DNA of 61,952 bases from Guyanagaster necrorhizus (lineage: Eukaryota > Basidiomycota > Agaricomycetes > Agaricales > Physalacriaceae), in assembly GCF_019112545.1 (NCBI RefSeq), contig NW_025064962.1, positions 1-61,952 on the forward strand, written 5' to 3'. Both the position numbers and the translations under genes were made by a program. Of the stretch, positions 13,201 through 25,399 are shown in pieces. Each line of letters begins with the position of its first letter. Position 1 is the stretch's first letter. A model generated the notes under the pieces. That model worked only from the letters and a program-made list of their open reading frames with translations. It searched no databases and was not told where the DNA came from.

Positions 13201-13680
13201 ACAATGTCTATCACTGTCTAGCCCATTCATACTCTATTAACAACAAAGTCTGGCTCAATATCAGCAATCTCTACCTCCTATAACTGAAACAGAAGTTAAA
13301 CAATAAATACATCAGCTCCTTCCTAGTAGTAGCAAAAATAGAGGCCTCAGCATACTATCTCTGCCTATCCAACCACTGGCAGATACATGACATCTTTAAT
13401 GAATCATTGTTGACACTATACATTGTGCCCACATTCTCAAATCAAGAACAACCACTGCCACCACCACCTGATCTAATTGACAATGAAGAACACTATAAAG
13501 TTGATCAAGTATTGAATCACAAACTATGCAAGATCAAAGCATGTGATGGTAGAACAACTACAACCATTGACTATCTAGTCAGTTGAAAGGGCTATAGCCC
13601 CAAATCTAATCAGTGGGTTAACAAGAAATATATGAATGCAAATGATGCAATATATAACTATGAATTATCTCTGAATTAAG
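10256..13680 (+). pseudogene. Gypsy B pol remnant
   Basis: The protease-like ORF at 10256-10600 has NSSCTGSSI where relatives have DSGCTGSSI, so the catalytic Asp is changed. RT fragments at about 11000-11560 include YLDNILI and FLKAEKCEFEVLE, with a frame break near 11335. RNase H follows to about 12060. The integrase Cys pair is near 12525-12535, the core at 12597-12923 (DQRPQF, YHLQTD) and its continuation at 12993-13283. A chromodomain YLVS*KGYSPKSNQW (Trp codon now TGA) lies at about 13575-13620. Confidence 0.85.
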
Positions 13681-13712
13681 CCATTGGGATAATGGTCTTA
13701 AGAAGAGGGTAA

Positions 13713-14181
13713 TATTATGATTTTTCCTTTTTTTTATTCACTTTCTATGGATTAACCCTTATTTATGCTTAGTCAGAGCATCAAACCAAATGCTTAGGAC
13801 TGTGAGACAGGCTTAGTCAGCACAACAAGCTCATTTGATTATTGTTTTTCAATGTGATAATGCTGCTCAATGATACACAATAAACCTTTTGTGTATAATA
13901 GCAACACCTAAGGATAATAGATACAAAGGACTCAATAACATACAATAGGCAGTAGTATAATTAACTCAGACCTGTACAGTATATAAGATGGCTTGCTCTT
14001 GCTGGTAATTCTCAGCTTTGAGCTAAAGTTTATTTTCACATTATTACACTCTTGAGCCAATCCTAAGGCCTTGATCACACAATGATCAATATTCACATCA
14101 GTGGACTTTGACAGAACACTCGAACATGAAGTAATATCAACTTATCACATAGATATAGTCACATGCAACTTAGGTCTAACA
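13713..14181 (+). repeat. 3' LTR of gypsy B
   Basis: It is 469 bp, begins TATTATGATTTTTCC after the purine tract AAGAAGAGGGTAA, and ends GGTCTAACA. The ends are the imperfect inverted repeat TRTTA/TAACA shared by all gypsy LTRs here. It contains a TATATAAG box at about 13981. Confidence 0.75.
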
Positions 14182-14972
14182 GTCTGCTGCTCTTTGAGCT
14201 GCTAGTAGTGTCTAGGCAGATTCTTCTGCTATATAGGTTTGCCAGTTGAGAATATATTTGTATCTCCTATCTGGCTTATATAAGTCCACTATTCCTGATT
14301 TAGCAGACTGGAGCTCACTCTCTCTGAGGCTATATGCATCAACTCTGAGGATGATCTGATTGATGTCCTGATCTTAGATTGAGAGGCTTCAGAGTGTGCT
14401 GGCTGCAAGGCTGGATTCATCCACCTGCTTAGAGTAGAGCTCAGATAGAGCTCCTGACATATGCCCTCAGTGGTAATCAGCAGTAAGGGCAGCCATGTCT
14501 CTGATTGGAGGTCAGCTTATATAGTCATCATCTCTTCATACTGACTCTTTCTTATCAGAGATGGCCAGTCAGATGATGAGAGAGAGAGATTCAACTCCTT
14601 CTCTTCCACTTTATACACTTTCAGATTCTGAAGATTGGATGATATAATTTATGCTACTGGTGTCTGTGGGTTCTGAGGCCAATGGCTGAATGATGATGCT
14701 CTCTTGACTCAGGAGTATGTAGAGCACTAGTTAGATAGCTCAATAGAGGATATTCACTCTTCATTAGCTCTGCCACTTCTCTAGTTCTCTCCTTCTTCTT
14801 CTTCTTTATTTTCTCAGTAATCATATAATATGGTATCTAATAATTCCAGTTGCTGCAATGAATAGGCAAGTGCCTGTGATGAAGATGGTGACAATGTTTT
14901 CAAGCATGAGTTTCATATGCTAGTTTTTAGCAAAGTGCTATCAGACTGGAGCATGTGAAGTTTTAAGCTAAT
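14182..14972 (-). mobile_element. 5' internal part of element F
   Basis: Minus-strand leader and gag-side sequence of F, between its 5' LTR (14973-15556) and the 3' end of B. After the LTR end it carries the same ATTAGCTT-type leader as the other gypsy elements, then a hydrophobic ORF and an Arg-rich stretch. The remaining sequence is broken and I recognise no domain. F's other internal fragment is 334-491. Confidence 0.5.
14821..14916 (-). CDS. Small hydrophobic leader ORF of element F (31 aa)
   Basis: Short ORF starting about 55 bases inside the 5' LTR boundary. After MKLMLENIV comes a run of about 18 hydrophobic residues that could form one membrane helix. After two stops the same frame continues into six consecutive Arg codons. 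Gypsy C, D and E have an ORF of the same kind in the same place, although the F sequence differs. It may be a separate microprotein or the N-terminus of an ancestral Gag now cut off by stops. Confidence 0.35.
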   Translation of the reverse strand: MKLMLENIVTIFITGTCLFIAATGIIRYHII

Positions 14973-15556
14973 TATTAGACCTCTACTGAACACTCACAAA
15001 TGTCTAGCACTGCTTCCACTGGAGTTTGATTCTAGATTCTGAGTCTGGGTCTAGTTTCAGTATAAAAGTATAATGAGGATGATAAGGTAGGCAATAAGGA
15101 TTTTGCAAAGAAAGATGAAGAGTTGTGGCTAATAGATATAGTCTGCCATTGTGGCAAGAGTATTCACACCAGATAGTCAGAGAGTTTAGCAGGTGTATTA
15201 AACCTTAGCTCAAGACTGAGATACATCAGTGTATACTACTGCTTTAAATACTGTCTAAAGAATCCTATGCTCTATAGGTGACTATTGTCTGCTTTCTATG
15301 CCCTCTGCTTATTGTCTGAAACAACAATGACTGTACTTTTGCTTTTGTTTATTATTGTTGCTCTGCTATACCAGCACTATAGTGAGTTTTCCATATGCCA
15401 CAGTTCCTATTGTGTTCAAGATGTGGGACAGCAATGATTACTACATTGTTCCTTGTCATCTTATTATACATTGATGAATAAAACATAGCTATGGTATGAT
15501 CATATCTTCATCATTAAGCATCAGCAGATCATGATTTAAGGCCAAAAATCATCATA
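14973..15556 (-). repeat. 5' LTR of element F
   Basis: 584 bp on the minus strand, starting TATGATGATTTTTGG at 15556 and ending GAGGTCTAATA at 14973. Its right two thirds match 1-333. The longer, partly different sequence sets this LTR family apart from those of A-E, though heads and tails are related. Confidence 0.65.
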
Positions 15557-16123
15557 TAAATGCCACTCTATAGATGTCTATAGTGAGATAAGCTGAATAC
15601 ACTTCAAAGTATTGTTTGCAGTTGATTAAAAATTGATCAATATTGTCAGAGATCCTTTTGAAGAATTATAGTTTCTGGACTAGGTCTAGCTTGCATTAGA
15701 TAAAGGGCACATTGACTGCCAGAAGTCCCATAGGGTTTAAGTAGCCTCCAAAGGGTGGGTGTCCCCATTCTTTGGGCAGAGTGGAGAAAGAATGAAGTGA
15801 TCTGCTGTCAGCTACTGGGATTTCTGCAGATGCTGCTTCCTTTCTGATTATTCATCTGTTCTTGATGGTGAAGCTCAATCTAATGGCTTCAGGATCATCT
15901 CCTGCAATCTGTCCACTGATTATAGCTTTATCTAAGGGTGGTTGCATGCCAAGAAGCCTATAGCATCATAGCTGAAAGAGGTATTGAGCCAGATTTGGGA
16001 TCTCAGCCTGTTGCTGTCAGCACTGAATGTTATAGGTGGCACTTGATCATATGGAGGAGGCTGTATACACAGCTCACTTCAGAGGTATCAGGAGGGTGTT
16101 CAGCATTGGTTGTACCATATACC
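15557..16123 (-). pseudogene. Gypsy E gag fragment 1
   Basis: Minus-strand gag sequence matching D at about 30110-30550 (for example the stretch around 15605-15660). It is bounded on the left by the F LTR and on the right by gypsy C. Continuity with 23772-24529 across C and with 33099-34046 across D shows that these three pieces are one gag. The ORF at 15938-16228 on the other strand is a shadow. Confidence 0.65.
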
Positions 16124-16593
16124 TGTTATGATTTTTTCATTCATTCTTCTCTTTTCAACAGAGTTAATCCCTATTTATGCTTAGTCAGAGTGCTCAGACC
16201 AGTGCTTAAGATCATGGGATTGGCTTAGTCATCACAACAAGCCCAATTGGCCATTGTCTTTTGACATGATGATACTGCCTGATAATGCACAATAACACTA
16301 TTATAGACAATAGTGATGCTCAAGGATAATGAGCATAATAACCAGCATGAACATAATAAGTAGGAGTATTTATAGTAGTACAACAACTTGTATATAAGTA
16401 GGACAGCTCTTGCTGGTATAAACCCAACTTCAAGCTAAAGTTTATTCACACCATTCTACTCTCAAGCCAATCATCAAAGGCCTTGTTACATTGCAATTTA
16501 TATTCATACTAGTGAACTCTATCATTTTACTTAAAGTGCAAAGTGACATCAGTTTATCATGTATCTAGAATCACATGCAGCTTGGATCTAACA
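16124..16593 (+). repeat. 5' LTR of gypsy C
   Basis: 470 bp, TGTTATGATTTTTTC...GGATCTAACA. Same length and nearly the same sequence as 23302-23771. It includes a TATATAAG motif at about 16392 as probable promoter. The differences from the 3' LTR that I checked are mostly transitions. Confidence 0.9.
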
Positions 16594-16650
16594 ATTAGCT
16601 TAAAGCTTCCTCTTTACTTTTCTCATACACTATAGTGTGGAGGAAACCAA

Positions 16651-16770
16651 ATGCTATCTATCAACACATCAGACTCAAACTTTAATCATGAGTTCTTTGA
16701 ACTCCTCACATCTATTATCAGAACATTGTTAGGATTATTGATGATCATACAGCTATGCCATGAATATTAA
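16651..16770 (+). CDS. Small hydrophobic leader ORF of gypsy C (39 aa)
   Basis: ATG 57 bases after the 5' LTR. The peptide starts MLSINTSDSNFNHEFFELL and continues into about 17 hydrophobic residues (ending MIIQLCHEY), one predicted membrane helix. It aligns residue by residue with leader ORFs of D (32415-32552) and E (33883-33987), sharing FFELL/FFRLL, the helix, and an I-x-L-C end. Conservation despite heavy decay of the rest suggests a real coding segment, as a separate small protein or the start of Gag. Confidence 0.45.
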   Translation: MLSINTSDSNFNHEFFELLTSIIRTLLGLLMIIQLCHEY

Positions 16771-19760
16771 TCAATCACAACATGGGCAGTTAAACACTAC
16801 CACAAATTTCAGAACATCTGCTGCATTCTCTGAAATGTAATCTCTGATCTTCCACTTCATGACATCCTTAAATCCTGAAGAACATCCCACCAGCTCACAG
16901 AGCACCCTATACCTAAAGCTGGGCCTAGCAGCATGCATACAGGAGATGTTCAAAAAGAAAAAAGATACTGATACCCTCTCAGACAACCAGACAGCAGAGA
17001 CTGAAACTCTCAGCTCACAGAGTTTCAGAACTCATGGATTCTGCCCTCCATCTCTAACCATGAGAATAAGAACCTCTCCTCAGACTTCTTTGAGAACTCA
17101 CCATTCTCTGACCCTTCCACTGCCAGCAGAATCCCTGAGATTGCTAACTGCATCCAGGACTCCCTTGATGCCATTAGGGTGGCTTCAAGACTCAGAAGTA
17201 TTTCACTACATACAGGAAACACCAATCATAACTCCCTCTATGTGACTCTGTCAGAAAGCCCCAATCATTTACATCATAGTGACCATAAGAAAGGCTGGTC
17301 ACCAATCAAGTCAGCACAAATTACAGCAGAAGACAACAGAGCTGAGCTTATCCATCAGCTATTCTCAGACTGATGATGTGCTTGATAACAGCTAAGTGAC
17401 TAAGAGAAGTGAATGAGGAATGAACTCTCAAACACTAACACCTAACCACTCAATACACAATCACCAAATACAGTTGAGGTCAGTTGTTTCAAGTATGATA
17501 GAAGCACTCTTGCAGTCTTAAGTAAAATCAAAGAAACAGTTAATAAAGATAGTTATTTAACTCTATCTTGCTTTCAAAGATGCAATACTCATGAGAGTAG
17601 TTTATAGCAATGTTTAAGTATAATTAGAACTTAGAATCAATGCAAAATTGCACTCCAAACCAACTTAGAATATTCCAAAACCCAATGAACTCCAAAACCC
17701 AAATACTAAGTCTATCAAACACTTAGACTTGACTAGCTGCACTCTTGGCTGGCTAGTGGTCCTCAAAACTGAAGAACTTGTATTCTGATGCCAAAACCCT
17801 TATAGTTTGGAACCCAAATTAATCTGAAACCCAAAATATAGTTATTATTCCAATCTAATCCTCTCTCTAAGTGACAAAGCAACTTAAATAAATCACTAAG
17901 TTGAAGCAGAACTCAAAATCCTTTGTCTCAGAGATCAGCTACAGTGGGCTAGAAGGTCTGAATGTGGGGGTGGGTCGCTTGCTTGCTATTTCCCCCTCAT
18001 TCCCTTCTTTTATACATCAACAACAGATACAGAATCTATAAATAAAGCATTCAAAATAATATTTCTCCTGTTTAAAGCGGAATCACACTATTATTCCGGA
18101 ATGGCAGCACTCCTGGACTCCCCTAGGCTTGCCCAGACCTGCCTGGCCACTGCACAGCTTTATTTTAAGCCTACAGTGCCTGTAGGTACCTAACTCCTTT
18201 CTGTCTACTCAAAGTTTTAATCCTCTGAGTTATTCTTAGTAGCTTGATTGATCAGGCCCAATCAGGCCCGGTCAACTAGTCCTATCCACTCTATTCCTCT
18301 CAATTCTAAGTCCCTTAGATCACCTGATACCTAGAAAATTCAGACTTAGACATTTGAGTCAAAACTCACAGTGCTAGCCACAGATCATTGGGTCTCACTT
18401 CTTACTGCTCCTAGATGATGCTATCTCTACTCAATACTCCACAACTGGCTATAGTATTATACCTCTAGCTGTCTTAGAATATACTCATCTTAGTGGCATG
18501 TAGAATTGGCCCCATTTGAGATACCATTTCTAAGTCCAACTTGGACTTAGTATTTTCCAAGGTGTGGTGCTGAACTTTTCTAAGTTCAAACCTGACTTAG
18601 GATTTTTATCCTTAGGCTATGTTATTTTACAAAGTCCCTTTTGGACTTAGTATTGGTGACTAGCATGACTATCAGCTTGGAGCCTCAGCCATAGTCCTCT
18701 ACTGGCAAATGATTCTCAGTTACTAGCATATTCTAGTGTATTATGCAGAATTTGCAAATTATAAGGCTGGACATATAGCCTGCATATCACTGGGACCTTA
18801 AAATTCCATTCAACTTTGATGACACATGGTAATAGTACTACTAACTATCAGATGAGCAAGCTTGGGCTGACCTCAAGCAAGCTTGAGAAGACCTTGCAGA
18901 AGATGCTCAGGCAGAGGCTCAGTGAGAGTCTAAGGAAGCAGAATATGACAGATAGAGACACCAGCAGCAGCAAGAAGCTGAGGCCACCCATTTGGAAAGT
19001 GGCTCTTCAAGCTGGTATGGTCTCCAATTTAAGCTCTCCACCCTGGTATTATAAAAGCCCAGCACCACCAAAAGCAATCTATGGGTGAGACCCTACAGCT
19101 CTGTTACCCTCAGCAAGATTGACAGAAGGAGAAACAGGAACAGCATTCTCTATCTCCTCTGACATACTATCAGCCCTGAAACCCTCCAGTATTCCCCTTC
19201 CAAACACACTCCCAGTATTGACACCACCCACTTGGATGACCAGTCCATCCTCAACCACTATAGGCTTCAAGTACCTCTCAACACCCATATCTCTAACCAC
19301 ACTCTCTGAGGTTTTCTCAGAAGCAGAGTTACTCACCAGTTTCTTGACAAGAACTTCCACAGAAACTTCAGAATCTATAGTAAGAGCCTGAAGGCAGTAT
19401 AAGCACATAGTGGCAATAGATATGACCTTGAGATTGGAGCCCATCTCTGAGCAAAGTCTCCCATGATCACTGTCCCAAGTTATCTGAGCACCAAAGCTAG
19501 ACCAAGTACTCAGCCAGAGCAGCAGTTCCCCAGCAACAGTGCAACCTTCTAGAAAGAGCATCTTCAACCAGCCTGCAGATTCTCTCCTCAAGAAGGACAG
19601 CAAGAGCAATGAAGCTGAGGGCAACAAGAAGATGGAGGTCAGTAAAGAGCTATGTAGATTCACAGACTATATCTTAAAGCACACAGATAAAGAAGCACTA
19701 GAAGAAGAAATACAGAGGGCAAGAGTGGAGGAGTACTAGAACTTGTATGAAATAGGGGTA
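16771..19760 (+). pseudogene. Gypsy C gag remnant
   Basis: Gag region of C with short surviving ORFs (16859-17245, 18816-19088, 19119-19391, 19539-19739). The piece around 17160-17235 matches a Pro/Trp-containing block of D gag (about 31930-32060). It is interrupted between about 17372 and 18772 by unrelated, hairpin-rich sequence. No clean zinc knuckle was found. Not functional. Confidence 0.6.
17372..18772. other. Unidentified about 1.4-kb insertion in gypsy C gag
   Basis: Gag homology to D stops near 17372 and resumes near 18772, so both boundaries are approximate. The insert has no long ORF, retains a few CG sites (about 17970, 18077-18100, 18270) and contains several inverted repeats built on AAGTCC/GGACTT, for example AAGTCCAACTTGGACTT at about 18536-18552, with related units near 18594 and 18632. 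I could not find a target duplication or recognisable ends. A decayed solo LTR or non-autonomous element is likely. Confidence 0.4.
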
Positions 19761-19860
19761 ACATTCTTATAGTGTGATGCCAAGTGGTTAGCATTGTGAA
19801 TAGGACTTTTATATATTAATGCAGAATCAGAAGAGCAGTGGGATATTCTGCAATACCACT

Positions 19861-22800
19861 GTTTACACAGTCACCACTCTCATTGACAGTGGCTGTATGA
19901 ACAGCTTAATAAACTGAGCCTTCATTGACAAACATAAACTCCTCACACATGCCACAGCTGCCTCTATCTCAGTTTATAATGCTGATGAGACAAAGAACTA
20001 AGCCAGATCAATTATAGAATTCATCAAACTTTATCTCACTATCAGAGACTACATGGAACAAATTAATCTGGCTATAACTGATTTTGGTACTAAAGAGATC
20101 TTCCTCAGCCACAACTGACTAATCTGATATAACCTATTAGTAAACTGAAAGACTGGTCAAATCACTTTCACCAGATGCAAATGTCAGAAAATATCATTTG
20201 AACTGCTTAATGAAGATCTAGAGAATCAGTGAGACAAAGAAATGAAGGACAAAGAAACAATCTTGGCAGTGGACATCCAGAAAGCCATACACATTTGAGC
20301 TATGCATCATGTGGATGACCTGGCTGCCAAAGCCAATGCCTCAAAGGAGGAAAGAATGTTTGAGGAAATAGTCTCTGAGTGGGTTCAAGACTATTAAGAC
20401 TTGTTTAATAAACAGAGTTTCAATGAACTGCCAGAGCTAAAACTCTGAGACTATGCCATAGAACTCATCCTGAATGTGAATATGAACCTAGACTGCAAGG
20501 TTTACTCTCTGAGCAAACAGGAGCAATAGAAGCTTGACAAGTTCCTGGAGGAGAACCTATCTAACAGGCAGATTTGACCCTCTAAATCTCTGATGGCATC
20601 TCTCTTCTTCTTTGTGAAAAAGAAGGATGAGAAACTACAATCCATACAGGACTACCAAAAGTTAAACAAGATGACTATCAAAAACTATTATTCACTCCCA
20701 CTAATGGACAAACTAATGAACAAACTCAGGGGCACCAAATACTACACCAAATTAGATATGCAGTGGGAGTACAATAATATCTGAATCAAGAAAGGAGATG
20801 AATAGAAGGCAGCATTCAGAACTAACAGAGGGCTCTTCAAACCCACTATTATGTTCTTTGGACTCACAAATTCACTAGCCATCTTCCAATGAATGATGAA
20901 TGATATTTTCAAAGACCTTATTGCTAATAAAAAAGTAATGATTTACCTCAATGACATCCTCATCATATCAAAAACCAAAGAGAAACATAGAAACCTGGTA
21001 TGACAGACCCTTGCTCTAATAAGGAAATACAAATTGTTTCTTAAAGTAGAGAAGTGCAAATTTGAAGTACTAGAAATGAAATATCTAGGGGTCATCATCA
21101 GCAAGAGGAGTATTTGCATAGACCCAATCAAAATAGCCAGAGTAGTTGAGTGGCCAGAACCAGCTAAGAAAAAGAAATTACAATTCTTTTTGAGATTTAC
21201 CAATTTTTACTAATAGTTCATATGGAACTACAGCAAGATCATCTGACCAATGACACAACTGACCAGCAATGCCCCCTAGATATGAGGACCATCACAGTAG
21301 GCCACCTTTGATAATCTAAAGTGTCAGCTTGTCAAGAATGTAGTACTTGCCATCCCAAGTTAGAATGACAAACTCTGAGTTGAGGCTGACTTGAGTGAAG
21401 GAGCAATAGGTGCAGCCCTATCCTAAGAGCAAGATGAAAGATGGTGACCAGTCACTTTTCTCTTCAAGGCCCTGACTGCAACCAAGAGAAACTATGAAAT
21501 CTATGACAAGAAACTCTTTACCATTATGCTTGCTCTGGAGGAATGGTGGTATTACCTCATTGGCACCACTGAGACTTTTGAAATTTAGACAGACCATCAG
21601 AATCTCAGATATTTCTGACAACCTCAGAAACTCAACTGACAACAAGCCTGATAGGTCACTAAGCTCAGTCAATACACCTACATGCTATATCACAAGACAA
21701 GAACAGCAAACAAAAAGGCAGACCTGCTCAGCAGACAAGCAGATCATGACTAAGAGGAGAATGACAATGATGGCATCACACTGCTAAAGCTTGAACATTT
21801 CTAAGCAATGATAATGCCAACAGAGGAAGAGATCTATGAGCAGATCAAGAGTGCCATCAGAGATATGAGTAAATAGGACTAACATGTGGCTCTGTCCCTA
21901 AATCACAAACAAGAAATGACAAAGAAGAAGAGGATAACTCACTATGATGGGCAGATCTACATTCTCTGAGATCAGAACCTACAGGGTGAAATCATTGCCA
22001 CATACTATGACTATGCCACCAAGAGCCACTTAGAAATTGCAAAAACCAAAGAATTGGTTCTTTACAAATATTGGTGGCTAAAAATAGGATAGAATATTGA
22101 ACAACATGTAAAAGGGTGTGAAACCTGCCAGTGAGGAAAACCTTCTACTCAGGCATGGGCAGCACTGCTCTATCTGAATGAGGTACCCCAATCCCTCTGG
22201 ACCCATATCTTGGTAGATATGATTACCAAGCTCCCAGAATGCAATAGTTATGATGCAATTATAATTATTATTGACAGGTTCTCTAAGGCAATCATTCCAA
22301 TTGCCTGCTCTATAGAATTAACATCTGAAGGATAGGCCAAGATCCTCCAAGATGAGATCTATGCTAAGTATAGAATGCCACAATCAGTCATCTCAGACTG
22401 GAGACCACAATTTATATTCAAATTCTTAGATGACCTCTACAAACTTCTCAACATTTCATGAAATGCATCTATAGCATACCACCCACAGACCAATGGCCAA
22501 ACAGAAAGAGCCAATCAGAAGGTCAAAAAATATCTCCACCTTTTCATAAACTATCAACAAGATGACTGGATGAAATGATTAGCTTTGGTGACATTCCAAC
22601 ACAATAACCAAATCCATTCAGCCACAGGCAAAACATCATTCTTCATGAATTATGAATGCCACTCCAATATCATGCACACTACATGGTCCACCACATCAAC
22701 CTCTACTTCAATGGACTTTGCCACCACAATGGCAAAGATACACAATAAAACTCATATCATACTGGAGAAAGCAGCATTGACAATGAAAAAACAATATGAT

Positions 22801-23270
22801 GCACACCATCCCATAGCACATGTTTACTCCACAAATGATAAAGTCTGGTTGGACATGACTAACCTTTACCTCCTCTGACCTAAACAGAAATTGGCCAACA
22901 AATAAACTGGGTTATTTTCAATTCTAGCCTAGATTGGTGCCTCAGCATACTATCTTCATCTGCCTGCACACTGGAAAATCCATAATATCTTCAATAAGGC
23001 CCTTTTAACACTATACATCATACTGGTGTTCTCTAATTAAGAACAACCACCACCTCCTGACTTAATCAATGATAAGGAGCATTATAAAGTTAATCAAATC
23101 CTCAATCACAAGCTGCAAAAAGTAAAAGCTAAAGGTGGTAGCATGACAATAATGATCAACTATTTGATTAGTTGGAAGGGCTACAGATCTGAATCCAACT
23201 AGTGGATCAATGAAAAATGAATAAATGCAGCAAATGCTGTATGTGACTATAAATTATCTCTAAATTAAGC
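19861..23270 (+). pseudogene. Gypsy C pol remnant
   Basis: Protease motif LIDSGCMNSLIN at about 19888-19923; RT at about 20580-21210, with ORF 20593-20784 (FFFVKKKDEKLQSIQDYQKL) and palm motif YLNDILI near 20944-20964; RNase H to about 21720; integrase Cys pair near 22117-22130, core 22200-22560 and ORF 22585-22878; chromodomain YLISWKGYRSESN near 23160-23200. The palm motif differs from A, B and D (YLDN): here the first Asp is Asn. Stops throughout. Confidence 0.85.
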
Positions 23271-23301
23271 CATCAGGATAATGGTCTTAAGAAGAGAGTA
23301 A

Positions 23302-23771
23302 TATTATAATTTTTTCATTTATTCTTCTCTTTTTGATGGAGTTAACCCCTATTTATACTTAGTCAGAGTGCTCAGACCAGTGCTTAAGATCATGGGATTA
23401 GCTTAGTCATCACAACAAGCTCAATTGGCCATTGTCTTTCAATATAATGACACTGCCTGATGACATACAATAACACTATTATAGACAATAGCAACACTCA
23501 AGGACAATGAGTATAATAATCAGCATAAACATAATAAGTAAGAGTATTTATAGTAGTACAACAACTTGTATATAAGTAGAACAGCTCTTGCTGGTATAAC
23601 CCCAGCTTCAAGCTAAAGTTTATTCACACCATTCTACTCTCAAGCCAATTGCTAAAAATCTTGTCACATTTCAATCTATATTCACACCAGTAAACTCTGT
23701 CATTCCACTTGAAGTGTGAAGTGATGTCAGTTTATCATGTGTCTAGAATCATATACAGCTTGGATCTAACA
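23302..23771 (+). repeat. 3' LTR of gypsy C
   Basis: 470 bp, TATTATAATTTTTTC...GGATCTAACA, after the purine tract AAGAAGAGAGTAA. Pairs with 16124-16593. Confidence 0.9.
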
Positions 23772-24529
23772 ATATCAGGATCAGTATTCTAGTAGCATGC
23801 TCAGAATATTCTCAGGATAGAATCTGTTGTATAAGAAAATAGCTTGTTCAGTGACTGCATATTGTAAAATATCCTTCTCTAAATTATCTGCTGCCATATA
23901 CTCTCCTTTCTGCAGTGACATCCTTCAGCTTACATCTCGAAGGAGTGTTATAACACTCTCCTAGTATAATCTCATGTATTCTTTCTCTCTTTTGCATTGA
24001 ATTTCCTCTCTCAATACTGCTTTATCTTTTAGTTCTAATGCATAGAATCTGATATCTCTCCAGTCAAAGGGAGTCACCTTCTTGCTGTCCTTGTCTTTGT
24101 CTCTGTTATTCTCTCCACTCTTCTTGGTGAAAGAGTCATCAGACTGATCAAAGATGGATGGAGCATGAGGCTTTAGGGTTGCTGAGGAGCTGCTCTTTAT
24201 ATTAGCTTAGTCTGACTTCAGAAGGAGACTCTATTCAAAGTCAATAAGTTCTGACTTCAGAACTTCCTTCACTGCTGTTGCTTCCTCCTGCTTTCTCTAT
24301 TTTGCAGTAATATTGGTGGAATGGGTTGTAGAAGAATAAGTTGAGAAAGGTGATGATATTACTTCATAAGAATCATGAGAGAGATTGCTTGCTGACCCAG
24401 ATGGCTAAAGAAGAATTGAGCCTATAGGCAGAAAGAGAAGTGTTAGAGTCCTAAAGAAGAGTATGGTTGATGAATGAAGGTGAGTATGAGGTTCATCATC
24501 CAGCTTTGCTGGTGGTGATGACTTCTGCT
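23772..24529 (-). pseudogene. Gypsy E gag fragment 2
   Basis: Minus-strand middle gag sequence of E between C and D. The stretch near 23835-23880 resembles D gag at about 30815-30860. The gag frame is broken. Confidence 0.6.
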
Positions 24530-25046
24530 TGTTAAGCCCAAACTCCATGTGACTATCAACACATGATAAACAGTTCAGAACCTTGCACTTTGGATTAGAC
24601 TGACTGAGTTTACTGATATGTTAATAGAGGTGTGTGGTCAAGGCATTTGCAAGTTGCTTGAGATAAGATGGTAGAGAATAAACTTTAGCTTGAAGCTGGA
24701 GTATTACAGTGAGAGCTACACTACTTAAATACTGTCCTACTATCTGGCTATTAATAAATATTCACAAAAGATATTGTCTGTCATAGAGCTATTACCCCTG
24801 CTGTTGCCAGGCTCTCCACAAAAGCTGTTATACTGCTGTTGTACTGCTGTAGCTGCACTGCCTTTTGGAGACAAAAGAAGCATTGTCTCTTCCTTCACAG
24901 CACACAGCAGCATGATAGCACAATGACCAACTGGGTTGCTGAGCTAAACATTCCTATGATCCTAAGCACTGATCCAAGTGCTCTGACTAAGCAAAGATAG
25001 AGGTCATTTCTGAGAAAAAAAAGGAAAAATAGGAAAAATCATAACA
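24530..25046 (-). repeat. 3' LTR of gypsy D
   Basis: 517 bp. On the minus strand it starts TGTTATGATTTTTCC after the tract AAGGAGGGGGTAA and ends GGGCTTAACA. The 13-bp difference from the other LTR comes largely from a short segment (around 24550-24570) absent from 32595-33098. Confidence 0.88.
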
Positions 25047-25399
25047 TTACCCCCTCCTTAAGACCATTGTCCTGATGGTTAAGTTAGGATAAGTCATCCC
25101 GACCAGTCACAGTGTCAGCCTCTCCATCCTCAGTTCAGAATTGCTCTTTGCTGTATGTCCACACCATTTCTGGCTTGTTCATTGCAGCATCAGCCTCTCC
25201 ATCCTCCATACTCTGCCTTGTATTGGCAGATATTGATGGAAGCTCCTCCTTGTCGTCGCCCTTGCTTCTTGTTCCATGTCCTCTGTTGACAGCAGGTCAA
25301 TATATTTGCTCAAAGATAACATTGAATATGACCCCCTCTGTGTCTAATTTGTTGATTTATTGTTTATAATCATGGATCGCTTTCTCTGCATCCATGTAT

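Larger units (their letters stand above)
9958..14181 (+). mobile_element. Ty3/gypsy chromovirus B, 5' truncated
   Basis: Plus-strand element beginning abruptly inside late gag at the edge of the 1.8-kb repeat. It runs through protease, RT, RNase H, integrase and chromodomain to a 3' LTR. The first 300 bases match the late gag/protease region of A and D. The 5' LTR and most of gag are missing. It is CG-poor with many stops. Confidence 0.85.
16124..23771 (+). mobile_element. Ty3/gypsy chromovirus C, full length
   Basis: Complete plus-strand element of 7,648 bp with two 470-bp LTRs. The flanks are ATACC (16119-16123) and ATATC (23772-23776), a 5-bp target duplication with one C-to-T change. The insertion site is gag of gypsy E. 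Order: LTR, hydrophobic leader ORF, gag (with a foreign insertion), protease, RT, RNase H, integrase, chromodomain, LTR. All frames are broken. Confidence 0.9.

Noticed and set aside
16784..17300. A host gene in the ORFs at 16859-17245 and 17179-17373
   Set aside because: A block in them aligns with gag of gypsy D in the same position after the leader ORF.
17372..18772. Perfect target duplication for the insertion in gypsy C
   Set aside because: Several candidate TG...CA ends were tried by eye and none gave matching flanks.
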